From Candidatus Zixiibacteriota bacterium (GTDB lineage Bacteria; Zixibacteria; MSB-5A5; GN15; PGXB01): DNA of 53,351 bases. Below the pieces are notes generated by a model. The model ran no database searches, was not told the origin of the DNA, and was given only the letters and a program-made list of their open reading frames with translations. This document shows positions 43,052 through 50,389 of the stretch, piece by piece (position 1 is the stretch's first letter; every line of letters starts with the position of its first letter). The position numbers and the translations under genes are program-made. Where the stretch lies: assembly GCA_900498245.1 (NCBI GenBank), contig LS998015.1, positions 1,247,864 through 1,301,214 on the forward strand, in the 5' to 3' direction.

Positions 43052-43077
43052 AAGGGATCCGATATTTCGGATCCCTT
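43052..43077. terminator. Hairpin between subunit and chaperone genes
   Basis: AAGGGATCCGA (43052-43062), loop TATT and TCGGATCCCTT (43067-43077) give a perfect 11-pair stem. No U-run follows on either strand. It sits after the abundant-subunit gene and before the chaperone and usher genes, where it would lower downstream expression or protect the subunit mRNA's 3' end. Confidence 0.6.
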
Positions 43078-43124
43078 AAGAAATAGACTCAAAGAATTTT
43101 CATCAAGTCAAATCCATGCTTCCA

Positions 43125-43673
43125 TTAATTGCCGGTATACGATACTGTCAAAATAATGTCGGCACTGTATGCGGCCGCCCGCTGATCCACGGTCGGGAAG
43201 ACCGTTCCGCCCATGAATAACTGAAGGATGTTATCGGCGGCGCCGATAGCTGTCTCCGGCAAATGGTGCGGGTCAAGATTGGCTATCGCACCGGCACCAT
43301 GGGCCGCCGGGGTTCCGGCCGCCGTTGTGTCGATATCAGCATCGGTGGCGCTGAAAGAAATCACGAGACGATCCGTGTTGGTCGAATTCCAGAGATAATC
43401 GGGCAACTGCATATACATGGCGACTTCCTGTCCGCCTTCACCGGTGATCTGAAAGACGCCGGCGTCGGCCACGACCGTCTTGTCGGCGACATGGGGAACA
43501 CCCTGAAGAACATCGCCAAAAGCCAGATCATGAGTCGCCGTGACCTGCAATACCGCTAACACGTTGGCGGTGGCGGATCCGGTAGCCACATCCTGCGCCA
43601 TCACATTCGCAAACCCTGCGAACAGAACCACGGCCAATAGGCCGGCAAATTTAACTAGATTTTTGAAACGCAT
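43125..43673 (-). CDS. DUF4402-type secreted subunit (copy A)
   Basis: The 182-residue product has a signal peptide (MRFKNLVKFAGLLAVVLFAGFANVMAQ) and a DUF4402 domain: ATGSATANVLAVLQVTATHDLAFGDVLQGVPHV, a middle VFQITGEGGQEVAMYMQLPDYLWNS, and a C-terminal ADIILTVSYTGN. The last strand, ending Y-T-G-N, is shared by the subunits here and may complement or be complemented in fibre assembly. A near-duplicate follows upstream (43734-44294). These are probably the building blocks of the fibre made by the chaperone and usher downstream; that role is inferred from synteny. GAGGGAG precedes the ATG by eight bases. Confidence 0.83.
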   Translation of the reverse strand: MRFKNLVKFAGLLAVVLFAGFANVMAQDVATGSATANVLAVLQVTATHDLAFGDVLQGVPHVADKTVVADAGVFQITGEGGQEVAMYMQLPDYLWNSTNTDRLVISFSATDADIDTTAAGTPAAHGAGAIANLDPHHLPETAIGAADNILQLFMGGTVFPTVDQRAAAYSADIILTVSYTGN

Positions 43674-43733
43674 CTGACAAACTCCCTCTTATTATTTGAA
43701 TAATCCCTTTTTTATTTTCTCATCCTTGTCTTT

Positions 43734-44294
43734 TCAATTCCCGGTATATCCGACTGTCAGGATTAAATCGGCTGAATAGGCGTCCGCCCTCTGATCGATC
43801 GTCGGGTGAACCGTTCCCCCGATATATATCTGAAGGATATTATCGGTTGCTCCCAGAACTGTTTCCGGCAGGGCATGCGGGTTGATATTCGCAATTGCTC
43901 CCGCACCGTGGGCCGCCGGTGTTCCCGCCGCCGTGGTATCAATGTCCGCATCGGTGGCGCTGAAGGCGATTACCAAGCGATCGGTATTGGTGCTGTTCCA
44001 GAGATAATCCGGCAGCTGCAGAAACATTGAAATCTCTCGTCCTCCTTCCCCCGTAACCTGGAAAACGCCGGCATTGGCGATAACATCCTTGGGCGCGGCT
44101 TTGGGCACGCCCTGAAGAACGTCACCGAACGCCAGATCATGTGTTGCGGTAACCGTGAGAATAGCCAGCACGTTGGCCGTGGCGTGACCTACCGCGACAT
44201 CCTGCGCCTCAACGGCCGCCGTCATCGTCAGCAGGAAAAGGAACGCCGCCAGCAGACTTCGCCGTGGCCATTTCATCCTTGAATAAAGATGCAT
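43734..44294 (-). CDS. DUF4402-type secreted subunit (copy B)
   Basis: I choose ATG 44294, with AAGGAG at the right distance; the ATG at 44300 directly abuts the ribosome site. The 186-residue product has a signal peptide and matches copy A over nearly all of the mature protein: AFGDVLQGVPKA, AGVFQVTGEGGREISMFLQLPDYLWNSTNTDRLVIAFSATDADIDTTAAGTPAAHGAGAIAN and LTVGYTGN. The pair is a recent tandem duplication. Differences concentrate in a few positions (for example PHVADKT versus PKAAPKD). Transcription may start from TTGCGG-17-TATTAA near 44330-44370, but this promoter is uncertain. Confidence 0.83.
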   Translation of the reverse strand: MHLYSRMKWPRRSLLAAFLFLLTMTAAVEAQDVAVGHATANVLAILTVTATHDLAFGDVLQGVPKAAPKDVIANAGVFQVTGEGGREISMFLQLPDYLWNSTNTDRLVIAFSATDADIDTTAAGTPAAHGAGAIANINPHALPETVLGATDNILQIYIGGTVHPTIDQRADAYSADLILTVGYTGN

Positions 44295-44431
44295 ACACAT
44301 CTCCTTTTCACATATCCGAAAAAAAATATATTCTCTGTTTAGGTTCTTTAATAAATCTAATCGACAGTTGCCGCAATTACTTGACCCTGCCGATTTAAAA
44401 AAATTCCGGAGATCAAAAACTCAAATTGGCT

Positions 44432-44458
44432 CAAAAAGAAAGCGGGACCATTTCCCGC
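44432..44458 (-). terminator. Terminator between subunit genes
   Basis: GCGGGA (44442-44447) and TCCCGC (44453-44458) form a six-pair stem with a five-base loop. On the minus strand TTTCTTTTT follows. It therefore separates the 44515-44985 gene from copy B, so the subunit cluster is at least two transcription units. Confidence 0.7.
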
Positions 44459-44514
44459 CCCATATTTATTCCGGGCGGTTCTGATTGTAAGTTGCTGATT
44501 TACAATGGAATGAA

Positions 44515-44985
44515 TTAGTTTCCGGTATAGGCGACCGTAAGAACAATGGTGGCGGCATAACTCCCCTGATTCTGACGTAATTTGGGGATAGCCATTCCTC
44601 CCAACCAGATTGTCAAGCCGCCCGAACCGAGACGATAAGTGATCGTATGCCACGGATCTAGATTATTATAATGAGGATTGGTTTGATCCGGGGAAGCACT
44701 GGAATCCATGGCGCAATCGGTTTTGGTGAAAACCAGTTGCATATTATTAAAACCGGAACTCATATATGTAGGGAGTGCGAAGTCAATTGTCACTTCGGCC
44801 CCCGGAGTTCCCGAAACATAAAATTCCGCCGCGAACCCCGGGGTGGCCTTTGATATTGTTTTCGGAACCCCCGGAAAAATATCGCCGAAATTCAGGTCAT
44901 TGTTTACGGTAATGCTCTGGCTGCAAGCGGGTTGGGAAAAACAGAAGACAAGAAAAAGAATAACCAGAAGGCCTTTTAGATTCAT
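44515..44985 (-). CDS. DUF4402-like secreted subunit (short)
   Basis: ATG 44985 (156 residues) follows a TGGAG ribosome site. A signal peptide (cleavage near ACSQS) precedes a reduced DUF4402-like body: ITVNNDLNFGDIFPGVPKTI, then FYVSGTPGAEVTIDFALPTYMSSGF, LTIWLGGMAIPKLRQNQGSYAATIVLTVAYTGN. The FGD..(P/Q)GVP phrase, the glycine-flanked WLGG strand and the final LTVAYTGN match copies A and B. It lacks the ATANVL opening found in those. It may be a minor or tip subunit. A terminator follows it. Confidence 0.78.
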   Translation of the reverse strand: MNLKGLLVILFLVFCFSQPACSQSITVNNDLNFGDIFPGVPKTISKATPGFAAEFYVSGTPGAEVTIDFALPTYMSSGFNNMQLVFTKTDCAMDSSASPDQTNPHYNNLDPWHTITYRLGSGGLTIWLGGMAIPKLRQNQGSYAATIVLTVAYTGN

Positions 44986-45059
44986 CAAAATACTCCAGTA
45001 TCCTGTTGCGGAAACTAAAGTATTTCAAACCGGCAAGTCAACAGAAAGAATCCCGGTCT

Positions 45060-45455
45060 TCAATTCTCGGAATAAATTAAAGTGACAATGCACGTATCGG
45101 GTCCTGGATGTAATTTAGTGATAAGGGCGGTCAAATCGAATGATGTAGCCGACGAGATAACTTTGTTTTCGCGGGTTCCACGGTCATTACTGTGCCCGTC
45201 GAAGCGGAGAGAAAGATCTTCGTCGCCCCCATATCTTATATTGCAGACCATTCCCATATTCTCGGCCAACCGGATGGCTGGAATTAATTCGATGAACCCC
45301 GTCGTATTCGACTTTAATATCGGTTCCCGCTCGAATCCGATTGCCGGCACAACCGTCGCCGTGGCCCGGATCACGCCACTATCGCCGCCCAGTGTATCCG
45401 GCCCGAAGCAGAATAACAAGCATAAAAAGACAAATATCCCAAATATCTTCGGCAT
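45060..45455 (-). CDS. Small secreted protein, diverged DUF4402-like
   Basis: The 131-residue product has a signal peptide (MPKIFGIFVFLCLLFCFGPDTLGG) and the opening SGVIRATATVVPAIGFE, which matches the start of the next subunit (SGTIQATATVLPAM). Its body is shorter and diverged, ending LHPGPDTCIVTLIYSEN, in the place where the others end with Y-T-G-N. It has two cysteines (CNIRYGG, DTCIV). Its promoter is the most consensus-like I saw in the window, lying inside a dyad at 45456-45501. There is no Shine-Dalgarno; the leader would be about 30 bases. Confidence 0.65.
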   Translation of the reverse strand: MPKIFGIFVFLCLLFCFGPDTLGGDSGVIRATATVVPAIGFEREPILKSNTTGFIELIPAIRLAENMGMVCNIRYGGDEDLSLRFDGHSNDRGTRENKVISSATSFDLTALITKLHPGPDTCIVTLIYSEN

Positions 45456-45501
45456 TGTGGTATCTGATGTATAAAATGCAGTACATCATAATAATACCAC
45501 A
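45456..45501. promoter_or_regulatory. Nested inverted repeat over the promoter and leader of the 45455 gene
   Basis: Two pairs of perfect arms are nested: TGTGGTAT (45456-45463) with ATACCACA (45494-45501), and TGATGTA (45465-45471) with TACATCA (45482-45488). The outer right arm overlaps the -10 and spacer of the promoter; the outer left arm ends one base from the ATG. Because the start site is expected near 45484, the whole dyad would not be transcribed. This favours an operator on DNA over a single RNA hairpin. Confidence 0.55.
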
Positions 45502-45518
45502 TGGACCGAAATTGTCAA
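45491..45518 (-). promoter_or_regulatory. Near-consensus sigma70 promoter for the 45455 gene
   Basis: On the minus strand TTGACA (45518-45513, six of six) and TATTAT (45496-45491, five of six) are 16 bases apart. The predicted start is about 45484, giving a leader of about 30 bases before the ATG at 45455. Confidence 0.6.
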
Positions 45519-45560
45519 GGTGCATTATTTCGGTTTGAATTGCCCCCCTGGCTTCTTCCG

Positions 45561-46091
45561 CTAATTGCCGGTATAGGTCACGGTCAACGTTATATCGGCC
45601 GCATAGTCTCCGCCGGTTTGCGTTATGGTGGGATAAACCGTACCGCCAATCCAGATTTCCATGGTACCGGCGGGGCCGAGGCGAAGCGTCAGCGGGCCAT
45701 TGGGATTGATAACACCGACCGGGACCGTCTGCCCGCCGCCGGTGCCGTCATCGTAGGAAGCATCGGTATTGCTGAATCCGATCCTCATAAAGGCGGTCGA
45801 ATCCTGCAAAAGAGAATCCGGAAGAATAAAATCAAGGGAAATTTCTGCCGCATCATGACCCATAATTTCAAATTCCCCGGCCAATCCGATCGTGGCCTTG
45901 TCAACCGCTTTATCGATTCCCGGAATTACCGTCTCAAATTGCAGATTGTTGACTCCGCGGACCGTCATGGCCGGCAGGACCGTGGCCGTCGCCTGAATTG
46001 TCCCGCTTTCCTGAGCGCTTGCGGACATCGCCGAAATAATTATGAAAGAAGATAAAATCAGAGGTCGTAAAATTGATTTGCGAATTGCCAT
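45561..46091 (-). CDS. DUF4402-type secreted subunit (distal member)
   Basis: ATG 46091 with AGGGAG upstream gives 176 residues; a longer frame from 46151 has no logic. The signal peptide (MAIRKSILRPLILSSFIIISAMSASAQ) is followed by SGTIQATATVLPAMTVRGVNNLQFETVIPGI and, further on, FEIMGHDAAEISLDFILPDSLLQDS. The C-terminus is VYPTITQTGGDYAADITLTVTYTGN, the DUF4402 ending. Its ribosome site lies in the loop of a small hairpin (TACAG-GGAG-CTGTA on the minus strand, 46093-46106). It lies at the head of the minus-strand subunit series and could be an initiating subunit. Confidence 0.8.
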   Translation of the reverse strand: MAIRKSILRPLILSSFIIISAMSASAQESGTIQATATVLPAMTVRGVNNLQFETVIPGIDKAVDKATIGLAGEFEIMGHDAAEISLDFILPDSLLQDSTAFMRIGFSNTDASYDDGTGGGQTVPVGVINPNGPLTLRLGPAGTMEIWIGGTVYPTITQTGGDYAADITLTVTYTGN

Positions 46092-46462
46092 ATACAGCTC
46101 CCTGTAAAATTGCCCGGGCATTCCTTTTTGAAACGAAAGAGGCAAGCGCAATGCCGCACCATAGTAATTGTTGTAAGTCGCTGTAAATTAACATATTAGC
46201 ACAACCACCGGGCGGAACGTATGTCTGAAATGAGGAAGCGAGTATGGGGAAATTGCCATATGTCAGGCGTTAATATCTTGTGAGACAGTCAATTATCCCG
46301 TCGGGGAAAAGTCCTCGGGAATCGGCCCGATAAATGTCCCGGGACAAATTCACCGTAAATGCGGCTAATGCCTTGATTACATATTAGTTGCTCAACCTCA
46401 AAATTGCCCATCTATAAACTTTCCGGCTAAAGAGTTGGGGGAGACTGCCGATACTGCCACTG
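46092..46462. other. Divergent 371-base gap with a nested hairpin
   Basis: No ORF or RNA gene was found between the DUF4402 gene (-) and the propeller gene (+). Near its middle GTCCTCGGGA (46311-46320) pairs, with one bulge, with TCCCGGGAC (46337-46345), and the loop holds a second palindrome, ATCGG-C-CCGAT (46321-46331). On the minus strand the stem is followed by TTTTCCCC, as in an attenuator or terminator. A TATAAA at 46413-46418 may be the -10 of the propeller gene, with a poor -35 (TTGCTC, 19 bases upstream). Confidence 0.45.
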
Positions 46463-47965
46463 ATGAAACCTGTTCAAAAAATAAACAGACAAGTTCTGAT
46501 TGCCGTGATTTGTACTCTGATTCTTATCTCCTGCAGCATCAATAATTCTCAGGCTCAGAGCCTGGTCTGGTCCTCCAATCTTGGAGGTGCCTATAATGAA
46601 GTCGCCTATTCCGGATTGCAGGCGGCCGATGGCGATTTCATTGTTCTTGGCAGTACCTTTTCATTTGGTTCAGGCGATTTTGATATTTACTTGCTGAAAC
46701 TCAATTCCGCCGGTGATACGGTTTGGGCGAAAACTTTCGGCGGTCCTCTTACGGAATACGGCAATGATATTAAAGCCACCCATGACGGCGGGTACATTAT
46801 AACCGGATCAACTAAATCGTACGGGGCGGGAAAGAAAGATGTCTACCTTCAAAAAATTGATTCCCTCGGAAATTCTCTCTGGGCAAAAACCTATGGAGGT
46901 GTGGAGGACGACGAGGGCTGGTCGGTGCAGGCCACGTCCGACGGGGGGTATATCATTTGCGGCACGACAAATTCCTTTGGAGCCGGCTACAGCGATCTTT
47001 ACTTAATAAAGACCAATGGAAGCGGCGATACCTCTTGGACCCGGACCTTTGGCGGAAGCGGGGGAGAATCGGGCGCCGGTGTGGCTGAGATTCCCAACGA
47101 CGGCTATCTCGCCATCGGCTCCACCGGCTCTTTCGGCGAGGGGTATAGCAGCATCTATGCCGTGCGCGTCGGGGCTTCAGGCGACTCTCTCTGGTCGGCG
47201 ATTTATGGCGGCACCAAGGCCGATTTCGGGCGGGCGCTGGCGCCGACGCTTGATAATGGCTTTGTTATTGCCGGTTCCACCAATTCCTACGGCGCCGGAT
47301 ACTCCGATGCCTATCTTATAAAAATTAACGCGGCCGGAATGGTGGCATGGGAACAGACTTACGGGAGCACCAGGGATGACATTGCTTATTCCGTCTGCGC
47401 GGCAAGAGATGGGGGCTATATGCTGGCCGGTACCACCGAATCTTTCGGGGCGGCCATGATCGACGCCTATGTTATTAAGACCGATCCGGCCGGTAATCTA
47501 ATCTGGAATCATAACTACGGCGGCAGCAAGTCCGATTATGGCCGGATGATTATTCAGACCCAGAGTCGTGACTACATGTTGTTCGGTTACTCTTATTCAT
47601 TCAGTTCTTCGGGGAGCGATGTTTATGTCGCGAAAATTAAAGGCGATGCCACCCCGGTGCCGGAGTCATCCGAAAATAATCTCCCTTCGGGTTTTGCTTT
47701 GTATCAAAACTGGCCTAATCCCTTTAATCTTTCGACCACTATTCAATTCTCTCTTCCGCGCCGGTCGCCTGTCGCCTTAACCATATATAATATCCTCGGT
47801 CAAACGGTTCGACGATGGACTTTCCCGTCGCTTCCCCCGGGAACGCATTCGGTGTCATGGGATGGTCGTACTTCGACTGGAATCGAGTCGGGTTCGGGCA
47901 TTTATTTATATCAAATCAGAACGCCTGAATACGGCAGTAGCCGGAAGATGGTACTCGTCAAATAG
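46463..47965 (+). CDS. Seven-repeat propeller-like surface protein with T9SS-type tail
   Basis: The 500-residue protein has an export signal, possibly a lipobox (LILISC). It then has seven repeats of about 50 residues of the form W.k.yGG...D.g.sv..t.DGGyii.G.T.SfGaG..D.YLiKi...Gd..., as in delta-60 or Kelch-like propellers of FCB bacteria. The tail (about 410-500) is a FlgD-like/T9SS type A sorting domain: FALYQNWPNPFN, then TTIQFSLPRRSPVALTIYNILGQTVR and GIYLYQIRT. In T9SS-bearing bacteria such tails lead to secretion across the outer membrane and surface attachment. No T9SS genes are in the window. The Shine-Dalgarno before ATG 46463 is poor. Confidence 0.87.
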   Translation: MKPVQKINRQVLIAVICTLILISCSINNSQAQSLVWSSNLGGAYNEVAYSGLQAADGDFIVLGSTFSFGSGDFDIYLLKLNSAGDTVWAKTFGGPLTEYGNDIKATHDGGYIITGSTKSYGAGKKDVYLQKIDSLGNSLWAKTYGGVEDDEGWSVQATSDGGYIICGTTNSFGAGYSDLYLIKTNGSGDTSWTRTFGGSGGESGAGVAEIPNDGYLAIGSTGSFGEGYSSIYAVRVGASGDSLWSAIYGGTKADFGRALAPTLDNGFVIAGSTNSYGAGYSDAYLIKINAAGMVAWEQTYGSTRDDIAYSVCAARDGGYMLAGTTESFGAAMIDAYVIKTDPAGNLIWNHNYGGSKSDYGRMIIQTQSRDYMLFGYSYSFSSSGSDVYVAKIKGDATPVPESSENNLPSGFALYQNWPNPFNLSTTIQFSLPRRSPVALTIYNILGQTVRRWTFPSLPPGTHSVSWDGRTSTGIESGSGIYLYQIRTPEYGSSRKMVLVK

Positions 47966-47979
47966 ATCTTTCGAAATTC

Positions 47980-49476
47980 CTAACGCCCTTTATCGACGTT
48001 TGGCTGCCAGATATTGGTAGTATAATTGCTGTCCGGAAGATATTGGAAATTCTTATCCGCCCTCGCATAAATGTTGATTCCGTCAAATGACTTGATTTTG
48101 ACAAAGCCGCTCGATGGATCCAGGCTTTGCTTCGTTATAATATGGCTTACATAGGCGGGCGAGGGGGGCGGATTCACGGAAAAATACAACGGTACCTTAT
48201 GGTGAAGGTAGTAAAAACCACCGCTCCGAAACCAGAAATCGGCTTCATCATACACTCCGACAACATTATTCAATCGGCTCAGAAAAAGATACGCCTCAAG
48301 ATGAGGATCTTTATAAAAGATGCCGTGTTGCATAGCTTCGACGGCCTTATTTTCATAGACTTTTTTTTGTCCCGGCAAAAGCGCCATCGCTCCGGCCGTG
48401 CTCCAACCGATAAAAATCAGCAAAATTAGCCCGAATGCAGTTGCTTTGATCTTGGGGCTACTGATTCGATCCAGTAGGGCCGCGGCTTCAATTCCCCCTA
48501 TAATCATTATTAGAGGCAGTACCAGATAAATGTGCCGATAAGCGATTTCCTGTGATCGCGCCGGGATCAACATGTGAGTCGCCAGCACGAGTAATATGAT
48601 AAAGAGCACCTTTCGACTTGACCGAAGTACCATAAACCCGGCCGCGATGATGAACCAATAAAGAAATAGGGAAGCCCACCCAGTCTGCATAAAGTATTCA
48701 GAACTGAAAACGGACCCCACTTTTCCGGCCATGAAATAGGTGCGATTTATCTCATAAAAATTGATATAGGATATAAAGGGTTTTCCATATGTCAATAAAT
48801 CCAGCCCCCCCACAAGTATGAGACCTGATAGAATTCCGGCAACAAATCGTATGATTTTTATTTTTTCCAACTTCCATGAAGCTATGACCCCCAAAAACAG
48901 GACTCCGGGCAGATAATTGATTCTAATCGCCCCCGCCATTAAAATTAACACTCCTGTAAAAAACAACTTTACCGCGTTGTCGTGATCAAATGAGAGGGCC
49001 ATCCCCGCCAGGAAAAATGTTGTCGCCCATACTTCGCCTAATGGCCTGATGGAAAAATAGGCGATTTCAAACCAGGCCGCACAAAAAAAGGCCGCCCATA
49101 ACCCGGCACGACCGGAATGCAATCGTTTGCCGATTTTATATGCTGCCAGGATCGCTATCAAAGATATTAGGCCCAATTCAATTTTAACTCCCGGCACATA
49201 AATTGGCGGCGAAGCGATGCCAAGGACTCTGAAAGGATAAAGGAGAATCGCCGTTAGACCGGGAACCAGCCAGGAGCGAGCGTCGTGCCGAAATTCCCAA
49301 GGGATAATTCCATATCCGAAAACCAGCCGATGGGCTTGCTCCAAAATCTGAAAGTTCTCGTCAGGATGATTCAATTGATCAGAATAAAGCCCCAGAGCCG
49401 CCCGCATAATAAATGCGGCAATTAATATAAAAAGCAGAATCGTCTTTTCACTTTTGACTGTCGCCCGATTGGCCAT
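47980..49476 (-). CDS. GT22-like (Alg9/PIG-B type) mannosyltransferase
   Basis: The 498-residue integral membrane protein has around ten helices. The first loop after helix 1 contains the GT22 (Alg9-like) signature HPDENFQILEQAHRLVFGYGIIPWEF...RSWLVPGL, which in eukaryotes marks ER mannosyltransferases and PIG-B using dolichol-phosphate-mannose. Bacterial members exist but are few. The aspartate and glutamate needed for catalysis are in place (HPDE). The C-terminal 120 residues are polar (FKSFDGINIYARADKNFQY) and probably periplasmic. The gene converges on the propeller gene with 14 bases between. Substrate is unknown; a cell-envelope glycan or lipid is likely. Confidence 0.83.
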   Translation of the reverse strand: MANRATVKSEKTILLFILIAAFIMRAALGLYSDQLNHPDENFQILEQAHRLVFGYGIIPWEFRHDARSWLVPGLTAILLYPFRVLGIASPPIYVPGVKIELGLISLIAILAAYKIGKRLHSGRAGLWAAFFCAAWFEIAYFSIRPLGEVWATTFFLAGMALSFDHDNAVKLFFTGVLILMAGAIRINYLPGVLFLGVIASWKLEKIKIIRFVAGILSGLILVGGLDLLTYGKPFISYINFYEINRTYFMAGKVGSVFSSEYFMQTGWASLFLYWFIIAAGFMVLRSSRKVLFIILLVLATHMLIPARSQEIAYRHIYLVLPLIMIIGGIEAAALLDRISSPKIKATAFGLILLIFIGWSTAGAMALLPGQKKVYENKAVEAMQHGIFYKDPHLEAYLFLSRLNNVVGVYDEADFWFRSGGFYYLHHKVPLYFSVNPPPSPAYVSHIITKQSLDPSSGFVKIKSFDGINIYARADKNFQYLPDSNYTTNIWQPNVDKGR

Positions 49477-49543
49477 ATTGCGAGGAAAGATAGCATTTAA
49501 CCGGAAGAAGAGAAACTATTTTTTGCCGGACTAAATCTTCATT

Positions 49544-50389
49544 TCAGAATCTTATTAGATTCCTTATGGTCTGATATATATATTTTATCTTAAGGACCCG
49601 ATCACGATCTTTTCCTGAAATTTCCTCAATTCTGATTTTGGCAAAATTCCCGTCGGCTGTCTTAACCAAGTAACTTTCTCCGGCCAGAATCGGAATTCTT
49701 TCTTCGGAGGGAATATCAATGTCAAATTTTTGGTACTGATAAATATCTGTCGTCTTTCCCAAAGAATAGAATTTCGACTTTCGTAGGAATCCGTTAAGGC
49801 GGCTGGGCGATGCCAGAAAGGCGAAACCGTCTTTTTCGAAAAAGTACAGGTCGTTGGCGCTGGCATCGGCACGGACACTTTCTCCTCTGGCAAAAGAAAA
49901 TCCGTCATTCAAATCGGAATAACGGAAAGCCAGTGTAAATTCACCCTCGGGGCGGCAAATAGCGCCTACCTGATTGGAAAATCCCGACATCATGCCGTCA
50001 GGGAAGACGGTCCGCACCAGGAAATAGTAGTCGGCTCCGTTCCGGAGATTATTTATCGTTATGGTTTCAAATCCCCTCTCCGGATTGGTATCGCCGGGAT
50101 ACGGTTCTGCATTGTACGGTTTGAGTCTCTCGCCGGCATTGGACTGCAAATCCTTCTGCTTGAGAGAATCCTCGAGCAGATAAATGTTGTAACCCGATAA
50201 AATCACCCCGCGCGGGCAATTTGTCTCCCATTTCAGGAGAACCTGCTGATTCCCCGGACGAACCACCAAATTTTCCGGAGTACAGGGAGGAGGGGCTGTT
50301 TCCTCTTTGCCCGGCAGTTCCTTCATTGGGGCCGGACCGCATTGAATTAATATCAATGACAAAAGTATGAGTAATAGTAATTTTTTCAT
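49544..50389 (-). CDS. Lipoprotein with fibronectin type III domain
   Basis: The 281-residue product has a lipobox (LILIQC, then GPAP). The first half contains an FN3-like domain: ENLVVRPGNQQVLLKWETNCPRGVILSGYNIYLLED and ITINNLRNGADYYFLVRTVFPDGMMSGFSNQVGA. The second half is a charged beta-rich region (SKFYSLGKTTDIYQYQKFDID, IPILAGESYLVKTADGNFAKIRI). It is translationally coupled to the M24 peptidase gene upstream through an ATGA overlap (50386-50389). It is probably on the periplasmic face of a membrane; no catalytic motif is seen. Confidence 0.8.
   Translation of the reverse strand: MKKLLLLILLSLILIQCGPAPMKELPGKEETAPPPCTPENLVVRPGNQQVLLKWETNCPRGVILSGYNIYLLEDSLKQKDLQSNAGERLKPYNAEPYPGDTNPERGFETITINNLRNGADYYFLVRTVFPDGMMSGFSNQVGAICRPEGEFTLAFRYSDLNDGFSFARGESVRADASANDLYFFEKDGFAFLASPSRLNGFLRKSKFYSLGKTTDIYQYQKFDIDIPSEERIPILAGESYLVKTADGNFAKIRIEEISGKDRDRVLKIKYIYQTIRNLIRF

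Noticed and set aside
43125-46091. CRISPR-like or other DNA repeat array
   Set aside because: The recurring segments are homologous coding regions of DUF4402 subunits, not short direct repeats with spacers.
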